Shown: positions 34,969 through 42,292 of the stretch, piece after piece
How the letters are laid out: every line of letters starts with the position of its first letter
Position numbering within the stretch: position 1 is the first letter of the stretch
Source: Candidatus Saccharimonadota bacterium
Lineage (GTDB): Bacteria > Patescibacteriota > Saccharimonadia > Saccharimonadales > Saccharimonadaceae
Direction of reading: 5' to 3'
Length of the DNA stretch: 64,000 nt
Assembly (NCBI GenBank): GCA_017431725.1
Contig: JAFRKN010000014.1
Location: forward strand, 19,620-83,619
Made by a program: the position numbers and the translations under genes
Notes under the pieces: generated by a model
Told to the model about the DNA's origin: nothing
The model's database searches: none
Seen by the model: only the letters and a program-made list of their open reading frames with translations

Positions 34969-36240
34969 ATGAGCTTTAATAAGTTTAAGAAGCGTTTTTA
35001 TTTCGTTGCAGCAAAATATTTTAGACATTTTGCAGACAGAGTTTTGAAACGATGGAACCCGCGCGTCATTGCTATTACTGGTTCGGCTGGCAAAACAACG
35101 ATGCTAAACTTGGTTGAGCATGAAATGGGGAAAAAAGCCCATTATTCGCATGATGCTAACTCGGCATTTGGAATTTCTTTTGATTTGTTAGGTCTGAAAG
35201 GGATTCGAGGATCAAAAGTTAAATGGTTATATCTTTTGATGGCGGCACCTGTTAAATCAATTTTTAAAAACTACAAAGAAAAATTTTACGTCGTAGAAAT
35301 TGACGGGGAGCGGCCACATGAAGCAGAGTTTTTAGCAGAGTGGTTAAAACCAGAGGTGACGATCTGGGTTTCGATTGGCAGATCGCATGCAGTGCAATTT
35401 GAACATGAGGTAGAAAATGGTAGATTTGATAGTCTTGAGGAGGCAATTACGGCAGAATTTGCCACTTTGCCACAAAATACTAAAAAAATTGTCTATATTG
35501 ATGCTGACTCAAAGGTGATGAGGTCTGCCACTAAAGGAATTACTGCTAAAGTGATCCCGATTAAGAAAAATGAAATCAAAAAATATGTAGTTTATCCCGA
35601 TTCAACAGATTTTACTTATGGGGATACGACTTTTCATTTTAATCATCCTGAGCCAAAAGATATTGCTTTTCATCTTTTGGTTTTACAAGATTTAATGCGC
35701 TATTTAAAATTACCATTTAGAGCAGATTTTTCGGATATTCGGATGGCGCCGGGCAGAAGTTCTTATTTTAAAGGTCAAAAAGGAATCAATATTATCGATA
35801 GTAGTTATAATGCACATATTATTTCGATGGCTTCGATTTTGGATATGGCTGAAAGAATGCATGCCGAGCACAAGTGGCTAGTGATAGGAGATATCGTAGA
35901 ACAGGGTTCAATTACGGGTGAAGAGCATAAGAAGTTGGCTAAATTAATCGCGGACGTAAATCCCGAGAAAGTCATTCTGGTGGGAAAAAGGACAAAAAAA
36001 TGGACAGTGCCGGAACTGAAAAAAATGGGAATTTCGGCAGTAGCAACGCTTGACCCCAGAAAAGCTTTGGAATATATAGAAAATCACATTAGAGGAAATG
36101 AGACGCTGATTTTTAAAGGTAGTCATTATTTGGAATGGATTATAGAAAAATTATTAATAAATCCAAAAGATGCGAAAAAACTCTGCAGAAGAGAAAAAGC
36201 AGCAGTGAAGAGGCGTCAAAGTTGGGGGCTAGATTCATGA
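34969..36240 (+). CDS. Mur ligase family protein (MurF-like)
   Basis: 423 residues. ATP-binding loop ITGSAGKTTM near residue 36, the middle-domain segment VVEIDGERPHEAEFLAEWLKPEVTIW, and the late MAPGRSSYFKGQKGINIIDSSYNAHIISM block, where MurF has GR...DDSYNANP. The C-terminal Rossmann-like domain follows (KVILVGKRTKK). This makes it an amide ligase joining an amino acid or peptide to a wall precursor or a related molecule; the exact substrate is not decidable. TGCTATAAT ends seven bases before the ATG: leaderless. It heads a run of wall-related genes. Confidence 0.82.
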   Translation: MSFNKFKKRFYFVAAKYFRHFADRVLKRWNPRVIAITGSAGKTTMLNLVEHEMGKKAHYSHDANSAFGISFDLLGLKGIRGSKVKWLYLLMAAPVKSIFKNYKEKFYVVEIDGERPHEAEFLAEWLKPEVTIWVSIGRSHAVQFEHEVENGRFDSLEEAITAEFATLPQNTKKIVYIDADSKVMRSATKGITAKVIPIKKNEIKKYVVYPDSTDFTYGDTTFHFNHPEPKDIAFHLLVLQDLMRYLKLPFRADFSDIRMAPGRSSYFKGQKGINIIDSSYNAHIISMASILDMAERMHAEHKWLVIGDIVEQGSITGEEHKKLAKLIADVNPEKVILVGKRTKKWTVPELKKMGISAVATLDPRKALEYIENHIRGNETLIFKGSHYLEWIIEKLLINPKDAKKLCRREKAAVKRRQSWGLDS

Positions 36241-36255
36241 AAAAAGGAGGGCAAA

Positions 36256-36936
36256 ATGGCTGATTTATATATAATTCATGGTTGGACCTACACAATAGAG
36301 CCTTGGCGGGAAACCTTGGCTTTGATACGAGAAGCCGGATTAAGCGTAAAGATGTTATGCGTGCCGGGATTGACAGAGCCATCAAACAAAGTTTTTACGA
36401 TTGAAGATTATGTAAAATGGGCAGATAAAAATATCCCGGATGGGGCGATAGCTTTAGGACATTCTAACGGAGGAAGAATTTTATTAAATTTGTGCGCAAA
36501 AAAACCAGACAAATTAAAATATCTGATTTTACTTGATGCAGCGGGGGTGTATGAACCATCAGTAAAGAAAAAAGTAGTTGAAGGATTGGCAAAAATGGGG
36601 AAGCCTTTAAAAAAGGTTCCTCTAATAGATAAAATTTTTCATAAAATTACAGGGTCAACAGATTATTCAAAGGCGCCAGAAAACATGAAAAAGACTCTAA
36701 CTAATATGTTGGAGTCGGATAAGAATTTAAATTATAAAGATATCACAACAAAAACTTTTATTCTTTGGGGCAAAAAAGACACGACAACGCCGCCGCGTCA
36801 AGCTACAACAATGTACGAAAAGTTGCCAAATGCAGAGTTAAAATTTTATGCTAATTGGACCCATGCCCCCTATATTTCTAATCCAGATGAATTATCACGA
36901 GCATTAGTCACTTTAATCAAAAGGATAAAGGCGTGA
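36256..36936 (+). CDS. Alpha/beta hydrolase
   Basis: 226 residues of the alpha/beta hydrolase fold. The nucleophile elbow is GHSNGGRI near residue 68 with Ser as nucleophile; the acid lies in LWGKKDTTTPP and the His in NWTHAPYIS, giving a full Ser-Asp-His triad. No signal peptide. AAAAGGAGGG precedes the ATG. Its stop overlaps the next start by four bases (GTGA). Substrate unknown; it is coupled to the PLP enzyme and the FemAB genes. Confidence 0.82.
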   Translation: MADLYIIHGWTYTIEPWRETLALIREAGLSVKMLCVPGLTEPSNKVFTIEDYVKWADKNIPDGAIALGHSNGGRILLNLCAKKPDKLKYLILLDAAGVYEPSVKKKVVEGLAKMGKPLKKVPLIDKIFHKITGSTDYSKAPENMKKTLTNMLESDKNLNYKDITTKTFILWGKKDTTTPPRQATTMYEKLPNAELKFYANWTHAPYISNPDELSRALVTLIKRIKA

Positions 36937-38114
36937 GACACTACTTTTTAGGAGCGGCAGCAAATTATTCAAGAAAACAAAGATTGTTGCATACTTTTAC
37001 AATTGGTAGAAAAAAAGATTGTAGCGCTTTGAAAGATTTTTTGTTAAAAAAATATTCTGGGAATGAGGTATTTTTAACCAAAAATGGGCGCTCGGCTTTG
37101 GCGTTAGCTTTGAAGGCAAATTTCGACAAAGGTGATGGGATTATTGTGAATGGGTTTACTTGTTATGCGGTATATGAGGCGATTCGAGCCGCTGGGATGG
37201 TACCAATATTCACCGATATTGATAAAAGTAGTTTAAATTTTAATAATGAAACTTTGAGTATGATTCTTGCGACAGCGTGTCCTTCGGACAATAGCCCCCA
37301 AGCCACTCAGGTTAAATCTTCAAATTCCGTAGAATGTTTCACCGCGAAGGCCATACCCAAAGGTATTATTATTCAGAATTCTTTTGGGAATGCGGTGGAT
37401 ATTGAGGCGATAGAGAGACTAACGAAGAAGTATGGACTGACAATTATTGAGGATTTGGCGCATTCAGCGGGGGTGAAATATGCTGATGGGAGAGAAGTAG
37501 GAACGGTTGGAGCAGCAACGATGTTGTCATTTGGGAAAGATAAGGCAATTGATACAATTTCTGGTGGAGCGGTAGTTTTTCGTCACCCCTGTAAAAATAA
37601 AGTTGAAGCGCCTAGCAAAATTCCGAAATTATCTGATCATCTGAGAGCGAGGTTTTACCCTTTGTTTGGAGCGATTTCAAGAGGATTATCTTATGTTTAT
37701 TTAGGTGGAGTTTGGATGCGGATGCTAATAAAAATGCGTTGGGTAGAAAAATCAGCCGATAACAAGTTGGATTTGGAGCGAAAAATCAGCAAGTTTGAAG
37801 CGAAATTAGCATTAAAACAACTAAAAAACTTGAAAAAAGCGGGGGAAGGGAAAATAAGAGAGTTTTATCTGGTAAATAATAGAGAAGAATTACTGGCTAA
37901 ATTAAAAAAGGCGGGTTATTATTTTGACGGATTTTGGTATGAAAAGCCCGTTTCGCCGGAAAGATATTATAAGAGGGTGCATTTCCCGGAAGAAGCCTGC
38001 CCGACAGCGGTTGAAATTTCGAAAAAAATTATTAATTTTCCGACATACTATAAAAAACAAGATTTAAAAAAAGCTTATGAAATATTGAAGGATTATGAGG
38101 AGTCGTTTAAATGA
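36933..38114 (+). CDS. PLP-dependent DegT/DnrJ/EryC1/StrS-like aminotransferase
   Basis: 393 residues. Fold-type I PLP enzyme pattern: FLTKNGRSALALAL near residue 50, IIVNGFTCYAVYEAIRAAGMVPIFTDID, GIIIQNSFGN, IIEDLAHSAGVKYADG (Asp binds the pyridine nitrogen) and MLSFGKDKAIDTISGGAVV, whose Lys is the likely Schiff-base residue. About 25-30 extra residues (ACPSDNSPQATQVKSSNS...) interrupt the usual spacing before GIIIQNSFGN; they are encoded by an imperfect foldback at 37252-37362. GTG start coupled to the hydrolase stop; ATGA overlap with the next gene. May provide an amino compound for wall peptides or sugars. Confidence 0.78.
   Translation: MRHYFLGAAANYSRKQRLLHTFTIGRKKDCSALKDFLLKKYSGNEVFLTKNGRSALALALKANFDKGDGIIVNGFTCYAVYEAIRAAGMVPIFTDIDKSSLNFNNETLSMILATACPSDNSPQATQVKSSNSVECFTAKAIPKGIIIQNSFGNAVDIEAIERLTKKYGLTIIEDLAHSAGVKYADGREVGTVGAATMLSFGKDKAIDTISGGAVVFRHPCKNKVEAPSKIPKLSDHLRARFYPLFGAISRGLSYVYLGGVWMRMLIKMRWVEKSADNKLDLERKISKFEAKLALKQLKNLKKAGEGKIREFYLVNNREELLAKLKKAGYYFDGFWYEKPVSPERYYKRVHFPEEACPTAVEISKKIINFPTYYKKQDLKKAYEILKDYEESFK
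37252..37362. repeat. Imperfect foldback insert in the PLP enzyme gene
   Basis: CTTTGAGTATG (37252-37262) and CATACCCAAAG (37352-37362) pair with one wobble; CTTGCG / CGCGAAG and TCCTTCGGA (37280-37288) / TCCGTAGAA (37326-37334) pair inside. 111 bases, 37 codons, frame kept. Confidence 0.5.
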
Positions 38115-39085
38115 AGTGGAATGAAGTCGTAAAGAAGTTTCCAGAGGCAAATTTTTTGCAAGCTCCAGCCTATGGAAAAATGAATGAACTTTTGGGGTTC
38201 AAGGTGATTACGGAAGACTTTGACGAAAATGGATGGGTTTTGATGATTATCCGAGATGCAAAGAGAGGAAGATATTTAGAAATTCCGTGCGGTCCTCTCA
38301 TTAATTGGGAAGATAAAAAAATAATTAAAGCAGTTTTTGCAAGAATTGCAGAAGTCGCCAAAAAGGAAAAATGCGTGTTTGTACGATTAAGACCGCAACT
38401 AATGGCTAATGAAAAAAATTTGAAGCTTTTAGAATCTTTAGGGCTAAAAAAATCACCGATGCATCTTGCGGCAGAACACACAGTAATGATTGATTTATTA
38501 AAAAGCGAAGAAGATCTTTTGAAAAATATGCGTCGACAAACAAGATACGAAGTGCGGCGAGCGGAAAAATTAGGCATAAAGGTCAGAAAAGATTGTTCGA
38601 GAGAAATTTTTGATGAGTTCCACCAAGAGCAAGTAAAAACCGCGAAAAGACAAAATTTTATTCCGCCAGATTTAAAAACTTTATTAGCAGAACGGGAAGC
38701 CTTTGGGAATAACATTGAGGTTTATGTAGCTGAAACTGCTGAAAACCAAAAAATTGCTTATGGCTTAATTATTAAAGATGGGCGCGAGGGGGATTATTAT
38801 GAGGCGGCCTCAACTGAATTAAATCGTAAATTACCTGGTGCTTATGCATTACTTTGGCGGGCGATGAGAGATTTAAAAGAAGAAGGCTATGAAAGGTTTA
38901 ACCTTTGGGGAATTGCGCCGGCGGGACAGCCGAATCATCGTTATGCCGGAGTAACGACCTTTAAAACTGGGTTTGGGGGTGAAATAGTTGAATATGTACC
39001 AGCGCACGATTTAGTTATCTCTAAACCAAAATATTTGAAAAATTTAATAGTTGAGACAGCCAGAAAGAAAAGGAGACATTTATGA
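38111..39085 (+). CDS. FemAB-family peptidyltransferase, copy 1
   Basis: 324 residues of the Fem/GNAT-like family that adds amino acids from aminoacyl-tRNA to the peptide stem of lipid II. Seen: ANFLQAPAYGKMNELLG at the start, GRYLEIPCGPLINWED, RRQTRYEVRRAEKLGIKV (the basic hinge before the second lobe), and YERFNLWGIAP...HRYAGVTTFKTGFGG near the end, which is typical of the second GNAT lobe. No coiled-coil arm as in staphylococcal FemA. Coupled by ATGA overlaps to the PLP enzyme before it and to a paralogue after it. Confidence 0.88.
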   Translation: MKWNEVVKKFPEANFLQAPAYGKMNELLGFKVITEDFDENGWVLMIIRDAKRGRYLEIPCGPLINWEDKKIIKAVFARIAEVAKKEKCVFVRLRPQLMANEKNLKLLESLGLKKSPMHLAAEHTVMIDLLKSEEDLLKNMRRQTRYEVRRAEKLGIKVRKDCSREIFDEFHQEQVKTAKRQNFIPPDLKTLLAEREAFGNNIEVYVAETAENQKIAYGLIIKDGREGDYYEAASTELNRKLPGAYALLWRAMRDLKEEGYERFNLWGIAPAGQPNHRYAGVTTFKTGFGGEIVEYVPAHDLVISKPKYLKNLIVETARKKRRHL

Positions 39086-40095
39086 TTACCGAGGCGGAAA
39101 ACCGTGCAGATTGGGATGAATTTATTAAATCACATTTAGAAGCAAATTTTTTGCAATCGTGGGATTTTTATGAATTTCACAAAGCACGAGGAAAACAGAT
39201 TGTGCGACGGATATTAACTCGGGACGGGAAGATTATAGCAGCTTATGCCGGAGTGGTAGAAACAGCCAAAAGAGGGACCTATCTTGCTATAGCGGGTGGT
39301 CCGATTTTAGATTGGAAAAATGAAAAGATTGTACAAGAAGTTTTTACGGATATAAAAGAAGTGGGGAAGCGTAAAAAATGTGCATTTGTAAGAGTACGGC
39401 CACAACTCCCTTTGTCGGATGAGTCTTTAAAATTGATGCGAATTCTTGGACTAGTGAAAGCGCCAATGTATCTATCGGTAGAATACGCGGGGATTTTAGA
39501 TTTAAAAAAATCTGAAGAAGAAATTTTGGCAGGAGCGTCACAAGGGTTCCGGAGAAAATTGAGAAAAGCTGAAAAAAATGAAATCGAAATTACAGCTGAA
39601 ACTAGCAATGAAGCAATTAAAGAATTCTGCAGGCTAGAAAAATTGCACGCCGAGAGGCAAAAATACGTAGCTTTTTCAGCTGCATTTTTGACTAAACAAT
39701 TTGAAGCCTTTCGAGAAAATGATGAAGTGATTATTTACACGGCACGGAAAGACGGGGAAACTTTGGCGCAAAATTTCATAATTTTTTACGGGCCAGAGGC
39801 AAGTTATCACTATGGCGTGTCGTCGGAGCTTGGGACTAAATATTCAGCGGCGCCACTACTTCATTTAAAGGCGATGGAAGAAGCAAGACAGAGGGGTTGT
39901 ATTAGATATAATTTGTGGGGAATTGTTGAAACAAACGAAACTTCACACCGCTTTTATGGCGTAAGCGAATTTAAGCGCTCATTTGGATGTGAGGAACTAA
40001 AATACACCCCTGCGCACGATTTAATTTTAAATCCGTTGAAATATCAGGTGACAAAACTAGTAGAAAAAGCGAGAAAAAAAGTCCGCCACGTTTGA
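39082..40095 (+). CDS. FemAB-family peptidyltransferase, copy 2
   Basis: 337-residue paralogue of the preceding gene, with the same landmarks: ANFLQSWDFYEFHKARGK, YLAIAGGPILDWKNEK, ASQGFRRKLRKAEKNEIEI and RYNLWGIVETNETSHRFYGVSEFKRSFG. The two proteins are clearly homologous end to end but well diverged, so each probably adds a different residue, as FemA/FemB do in other Gram-positive walls (family knowledge). Start ATG overlaps the stop of copy 1. A near-perfect antisense promoter lies just downstream. Confidence 0.88.
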   Translation: MITEAENRADWDEFIKSHLEANFLQSWDFYEFHKARGKQIVRRILTRDGKIIAAYAGVVETAKRGTYLAIAGGPILDWKNEKIVQEVFTDIKEVGKRKKCAFVRVRPQLPLSDESLKLMRILGLVKAPMYLSVEYAGILDLKKSEEEILAGASQGFRRKLRKAEKNEIEITAETSNEAIKEFCRLEKLHAERQKYVAFSAAFLTKQFEAFRENDEVIIYTARKDGETLAQNFIIFYGPEASYHYGVSSELGTKYSAAPLLHLKAMEEARQRGCIRYNLWGIVETNETSHRFYGVSEFKRSFGCEELKYTPAHDLILNPLKYQVTKLVEKARKKVRHV

Positions 40096-40109
40096 CGGCA
40101 TATATTTTT

Positions 40110-40138
40110 ATTATATCACAGATTGCTAAAAATGTCAA
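40110..40138 (-). promoter_or_regulatory. Perfect-consensus antisense promoter downstream of the FemAB pair
   Basis: Reverse strand TTGACA (40138-40133), 17 bases, TATAAT (40115-40110), TGTGA extension. Points into the FemAB copy 2 3' end. Confidence 0.5.
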
Positions 40139-40175
40139 GATATGCTAAAATAAGCATAAGTAATAAAGGAAAAAT

Positions 40176-40769
40176 ATGGCGCATATTAATCGAAAATATA
40201 TTGACAAACACTGGTCGGTTTTTATCGTTAGGGGAGCGATAGCTGCACTCTTTGGTTTATTAATTTTGTTTGGAGGGTCAACAAATATTGAGATGGTAGT
40301 TTCAATGATTAGTGTATTTTTGTTGTCTCTTGGAGTAATAGATTCGGTAAGTGCTCTTTATAATTCGACCAAGAAACGCGGTTGGATAAACTCAATTATC
40401 GATGCGGCGGTTGATGTAGTAGCAGCTTTGGCTCTTTTATTTTTTGCGCGAGCCGATTTAGTTGCCAGTTTGATTATTATCTCAGTTTATACTTTTGTTT
40501 CTGGAATTATTGATATTTTGCATGGATTTATTTCTACCGTCGATCCCACCGATAGATTTATTAGAATTTTGGCAGGAATTTGTGGCTGTATTATGGGGGC
40601 AGTGATTTTGAACGCTGGGAATTTTGAAATCATGACCTTTATTCGTTTCTTTGGGGTTTATATGCTGATTGTAGGTCTAACTAGCGCAATTTATGGCGTA
40701 CATAACAGAGCACAAAATATTGAAGACAAAATCGCCAGAAAGCAAGCCAATAAAACAAAGAAACGCTGA
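40176..40769 (+). CDS. DUF308 (HdeD-like) membrane protein
   Basis: 197 residues with six hydrophobic segments arranged in pairs, as in the HdeD/DUF308 family: FIVRGAIAALFGLLILFGG at the start, then VSMISVFLLSLGVIDSVSALY, VVAALALLFFARADLVASLIII and FVSGIIDILHGF. The family has a role in acid resistance in enterobacteria, but the general function is unknown. Basic C-terminal tail (KIARKQANKTKKR). TGCTAAAAT at 40143-40151 and AAAGGA before the ATG. Confidence 0.82.
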   Translation: MAHINRKYIDKHWSVFIVRGAIAALFGLLILFGGSTNIEMVVSMISVFLLSLGVIDSVSALYNSTKKRGWINSIIDAAVDVVAALALLFFARADLVASLIIISVYTFVSGIIDILHGFISTVDPTDRFIRILAGICGCIMGAVILNAGNFEIMTFIRFFGVYMLIVGLTSAIYGVHNRAQNIEDKIARKQANKTKKR

Positions 40770-40820
40770 TAAATGGTTGAATTTAAGATAAGCTGAAGAA
40801 TACTAGGTTTTGTTTTTTCG

Positions 40821-40829
40821 TGCTATAAT
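40821..40829 (+). promoter_or_regulatory. galU promoter (extended -10)
   Basis: TGCTATAAT; leader of about 14 bases that contains the AAGGAG ribosome-binding site. Confidence 0.65.
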
Positions 40830-40849
40830 CTTATTAAGGAGATTTATAT

Positions 40850-41716
40850 ATGAAGGCAATTATTACAGATGCGGGGTTTGCGAGCCGCTATCTACCAATC
40901 ACCAAAACCATTCCGAAGGCGATGATTCCAATTGGAGCAAAGCCAGTAATGCAACTTTGCGTGGAAGAGTGCGTGAAGGCAGGTATTGAAGAAATTATTA
41001 TCGTGGCAACGCCAAATTCTAAATCAAAAGAAATTTATGAAGATTATTTTCACAATAAGGCAGAAAATGTGAAGGCTCTGCTAGACAAACAGGGGAAGAG
41101 TGAGCGTTTTAAACCAGTGGAAGAAATTTTGGAATTTCCAAAAATTACCGTCATAGAGCAAGATGCTAGTTTGCCTTACGGCAATGGCTCACCGATAGTT
41201 TCGGCTAAAGATTTTGTTAAAGACGATGAGGCTTTTGTGGTATTATATAGTGATGATTTGATTCTTGGACAGGGAGATGTTGAAACCTTGGTCGAGGAGT
41301 ATAAGAAAAATCCAGATGTAAAAGCGGTGATTGCGGCACAAGAAATGCCGGAAGCAGTTTGGCATAAATATGGCATGATTGCTCTAAAAGAAAATGGGAC
41401 TTTGAGCCATATCGTTGAAAAACCTAAAACTCCAGATTTATCTCCGAGTAATTTGACTTCATATGGACGCTATTTGTTAACACCTGAAATATTTGATTAT
41501 TTAATTCCGTCTAATACTGGACTAGACGGTGAACTTTGGACGGTAGATGCTATCACTAAATTGGCTGAAAACGGGGATGTAATTGTGGCCAAAAGTAGAG
41601 GGAAGTGGATTACGACGGGTGACCCAAAAAATTATTTCTTGGCCCATCTTGAGTATGTTTTGTCGGAAACTGACTATGGTGAAGATATCAAAAAAATCGT
41701 CGAGGCAAAGCGATAA
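40850..41716 (+). CDS. galU: UTP-glucose-1-phosphate uridylyltransferase
   Basis: 288 residues making UDP-glucose for glycolipids and wall polymers. The nucleotide-binding start is unusual: AIITDAGFASRYLPITKTIPKAMIPIG, where the canonical sequence is GAGxGTRxLPxTKxxPKEMLP. Thus one Gly is Asp and Gly-Thr is Ala-Ser. Later blocks fit: KPVMQLCVEECVKAGI, EQDASLPYGNGSPIVSA, VVLYSDDLILG and VEKPKTPDLSPSNLTSYGRYLLTPEIF. So the fold is certain and the specificity probable. Good RBS (AAGGAG). Confidence 0.85.
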   Translation: MKAIITDAGFASRYLPITKTIPKAMIPIGAKPVMQLCVEECVKAGIEEIIIVATPNSKSKEIYEDYFHNKAENVKALLDKQGKSERFKPVEEILEFPKITVIEQDASLPYGNGSPIVSAKDFVKDDEAFVVLYSDDLILGQGDVETLVEEYKKNPDVKAVIAAQEMPEAVWHKYGMIALKENGTLSHIVEKPKTPDLSPSNLTSYGRYLLTPEIFDYLIPSNTGLDGELWTVDAITKLAENGDVIVAKSRGKWITTGDPKNYFLAHLEYVLSETDYGEDIKKIVEAKR

Positions 41717-41722
41717 GAGATG

Positions 41723-41731
41723 TGTTATAAT
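41723..41731 (+). promoter_or_regulatory. Promoter of the small membrane protein - dnaE operon
   Basis: TGTTATAAT extended -10 just after galU; leader of about 14 bases with AAGGAG. Confidence 0.6.
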
Positions 41732-41751
41732 GGATTTAAGGAGAAAATAAT

Positions 41752-42057
41752 ATGAACACAGCCGAATGGATATTAGTAGCAATATTGAGTATTACACTTT
41801 TGATATTTTTGATTGTTGGGATTGTTTTAGTTATTAAATTAATTGGCGTAAGTAAAGAAATTAAAAAGGTCGTGATTGAGGGGCAGGATATTGCGAAAAA
41901 TACTAACGGGATTGTTTCCAATGTGAAAGGAATGACTGCAATCGGTGGAACAGTGGAGATGTTTGTTGATAAGTACATCAATCCGAAACTTAAAGACAAA
42001 CTTAAAGAAAAGATGAAAGAAAGGAGCGAAAATGGCGGAAAAAACGGAGAAAAATAA
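41752..42057 (+). CDS. Small single-pass membrane protein (DUF948-like)
   Basis: 101 residues. One membrane helix (WILVAILSITLLIFLIVGIVLVIKL at 5-30), then a helical cytoplasmic part (VSKEIKKVVIEGQDIAKNTNGIVSNVKG) and a Lys/Glu-rich tail. The layout resembles DUF948 proteins, but the match is not certain. It overlaps the next gene by 26 bases and seems to open an operon that continues into dnaE. Confidence 0.6.
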   Translation: MNTAEWILVAILSITLLIFLIVGIVLVIKLIGVSKEIKKVVIEGQDIAKNTNGIVSNVKGMTAIGGTVEMFVDKYINPKLKDKLKEKMKERSENGGKNGEK

Positions 42058-42292
42058 AAGTGGGGCAGGAAAATTCTTTCTAGGGGCTTTGCTCGGTGGC
42101 ATTGCGGGAGCGATAGCCGGGAGATTTATTACTACCAAAGCCGACGAAGATGATTCAGAATGTGAAGAAAAATTAGGTTGCGATAAGAAAGGGTGCCCAT
42201 GTAAGAAGGGTGCCGAAGATGCAGAAATAGAGGAAGTAAAAAAACCCGTTGGTAAAAGCTCTCCTGAAAAGAAAACTGCTGAGAAAAAATGA
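42032..42292 (+). CDS. Small glycine-zipper protein with Cys-rich segment (YtxH-like)
   Basis: 86 residues. A Gly-rich helix GKFFLGALLGGIAGAIAGRF (residues 13-32) forms a glycine zipper typical of YtxH-type membrane proteins. It is followed by an acidic and cysteine-containing segment (ECEEKLGCDKKGCPCKKG) with four Cys in 14 residues that could bind metal or form disulphides, then a Lys/Glu tail. Start overlaps the previous gene by 26 bases; stop overlaps the dnaE start (ATGA). Confidence 0.6.
   Translation: MAEKTEKNKSGAGKFFLGALLGGIAGAIAGRFITTKADEDDSECEEKLGCDKKGCPCKKGAEDAEIEEVKKPVGKSSPEKKTAEKK

Noticed and set aside
34969..36240. Recoding of UGA (as in SR1/Gracilibacteria)
   Set aside because: UGA ends this and other conserved genes at the expected place and is not found inside conserved frames.
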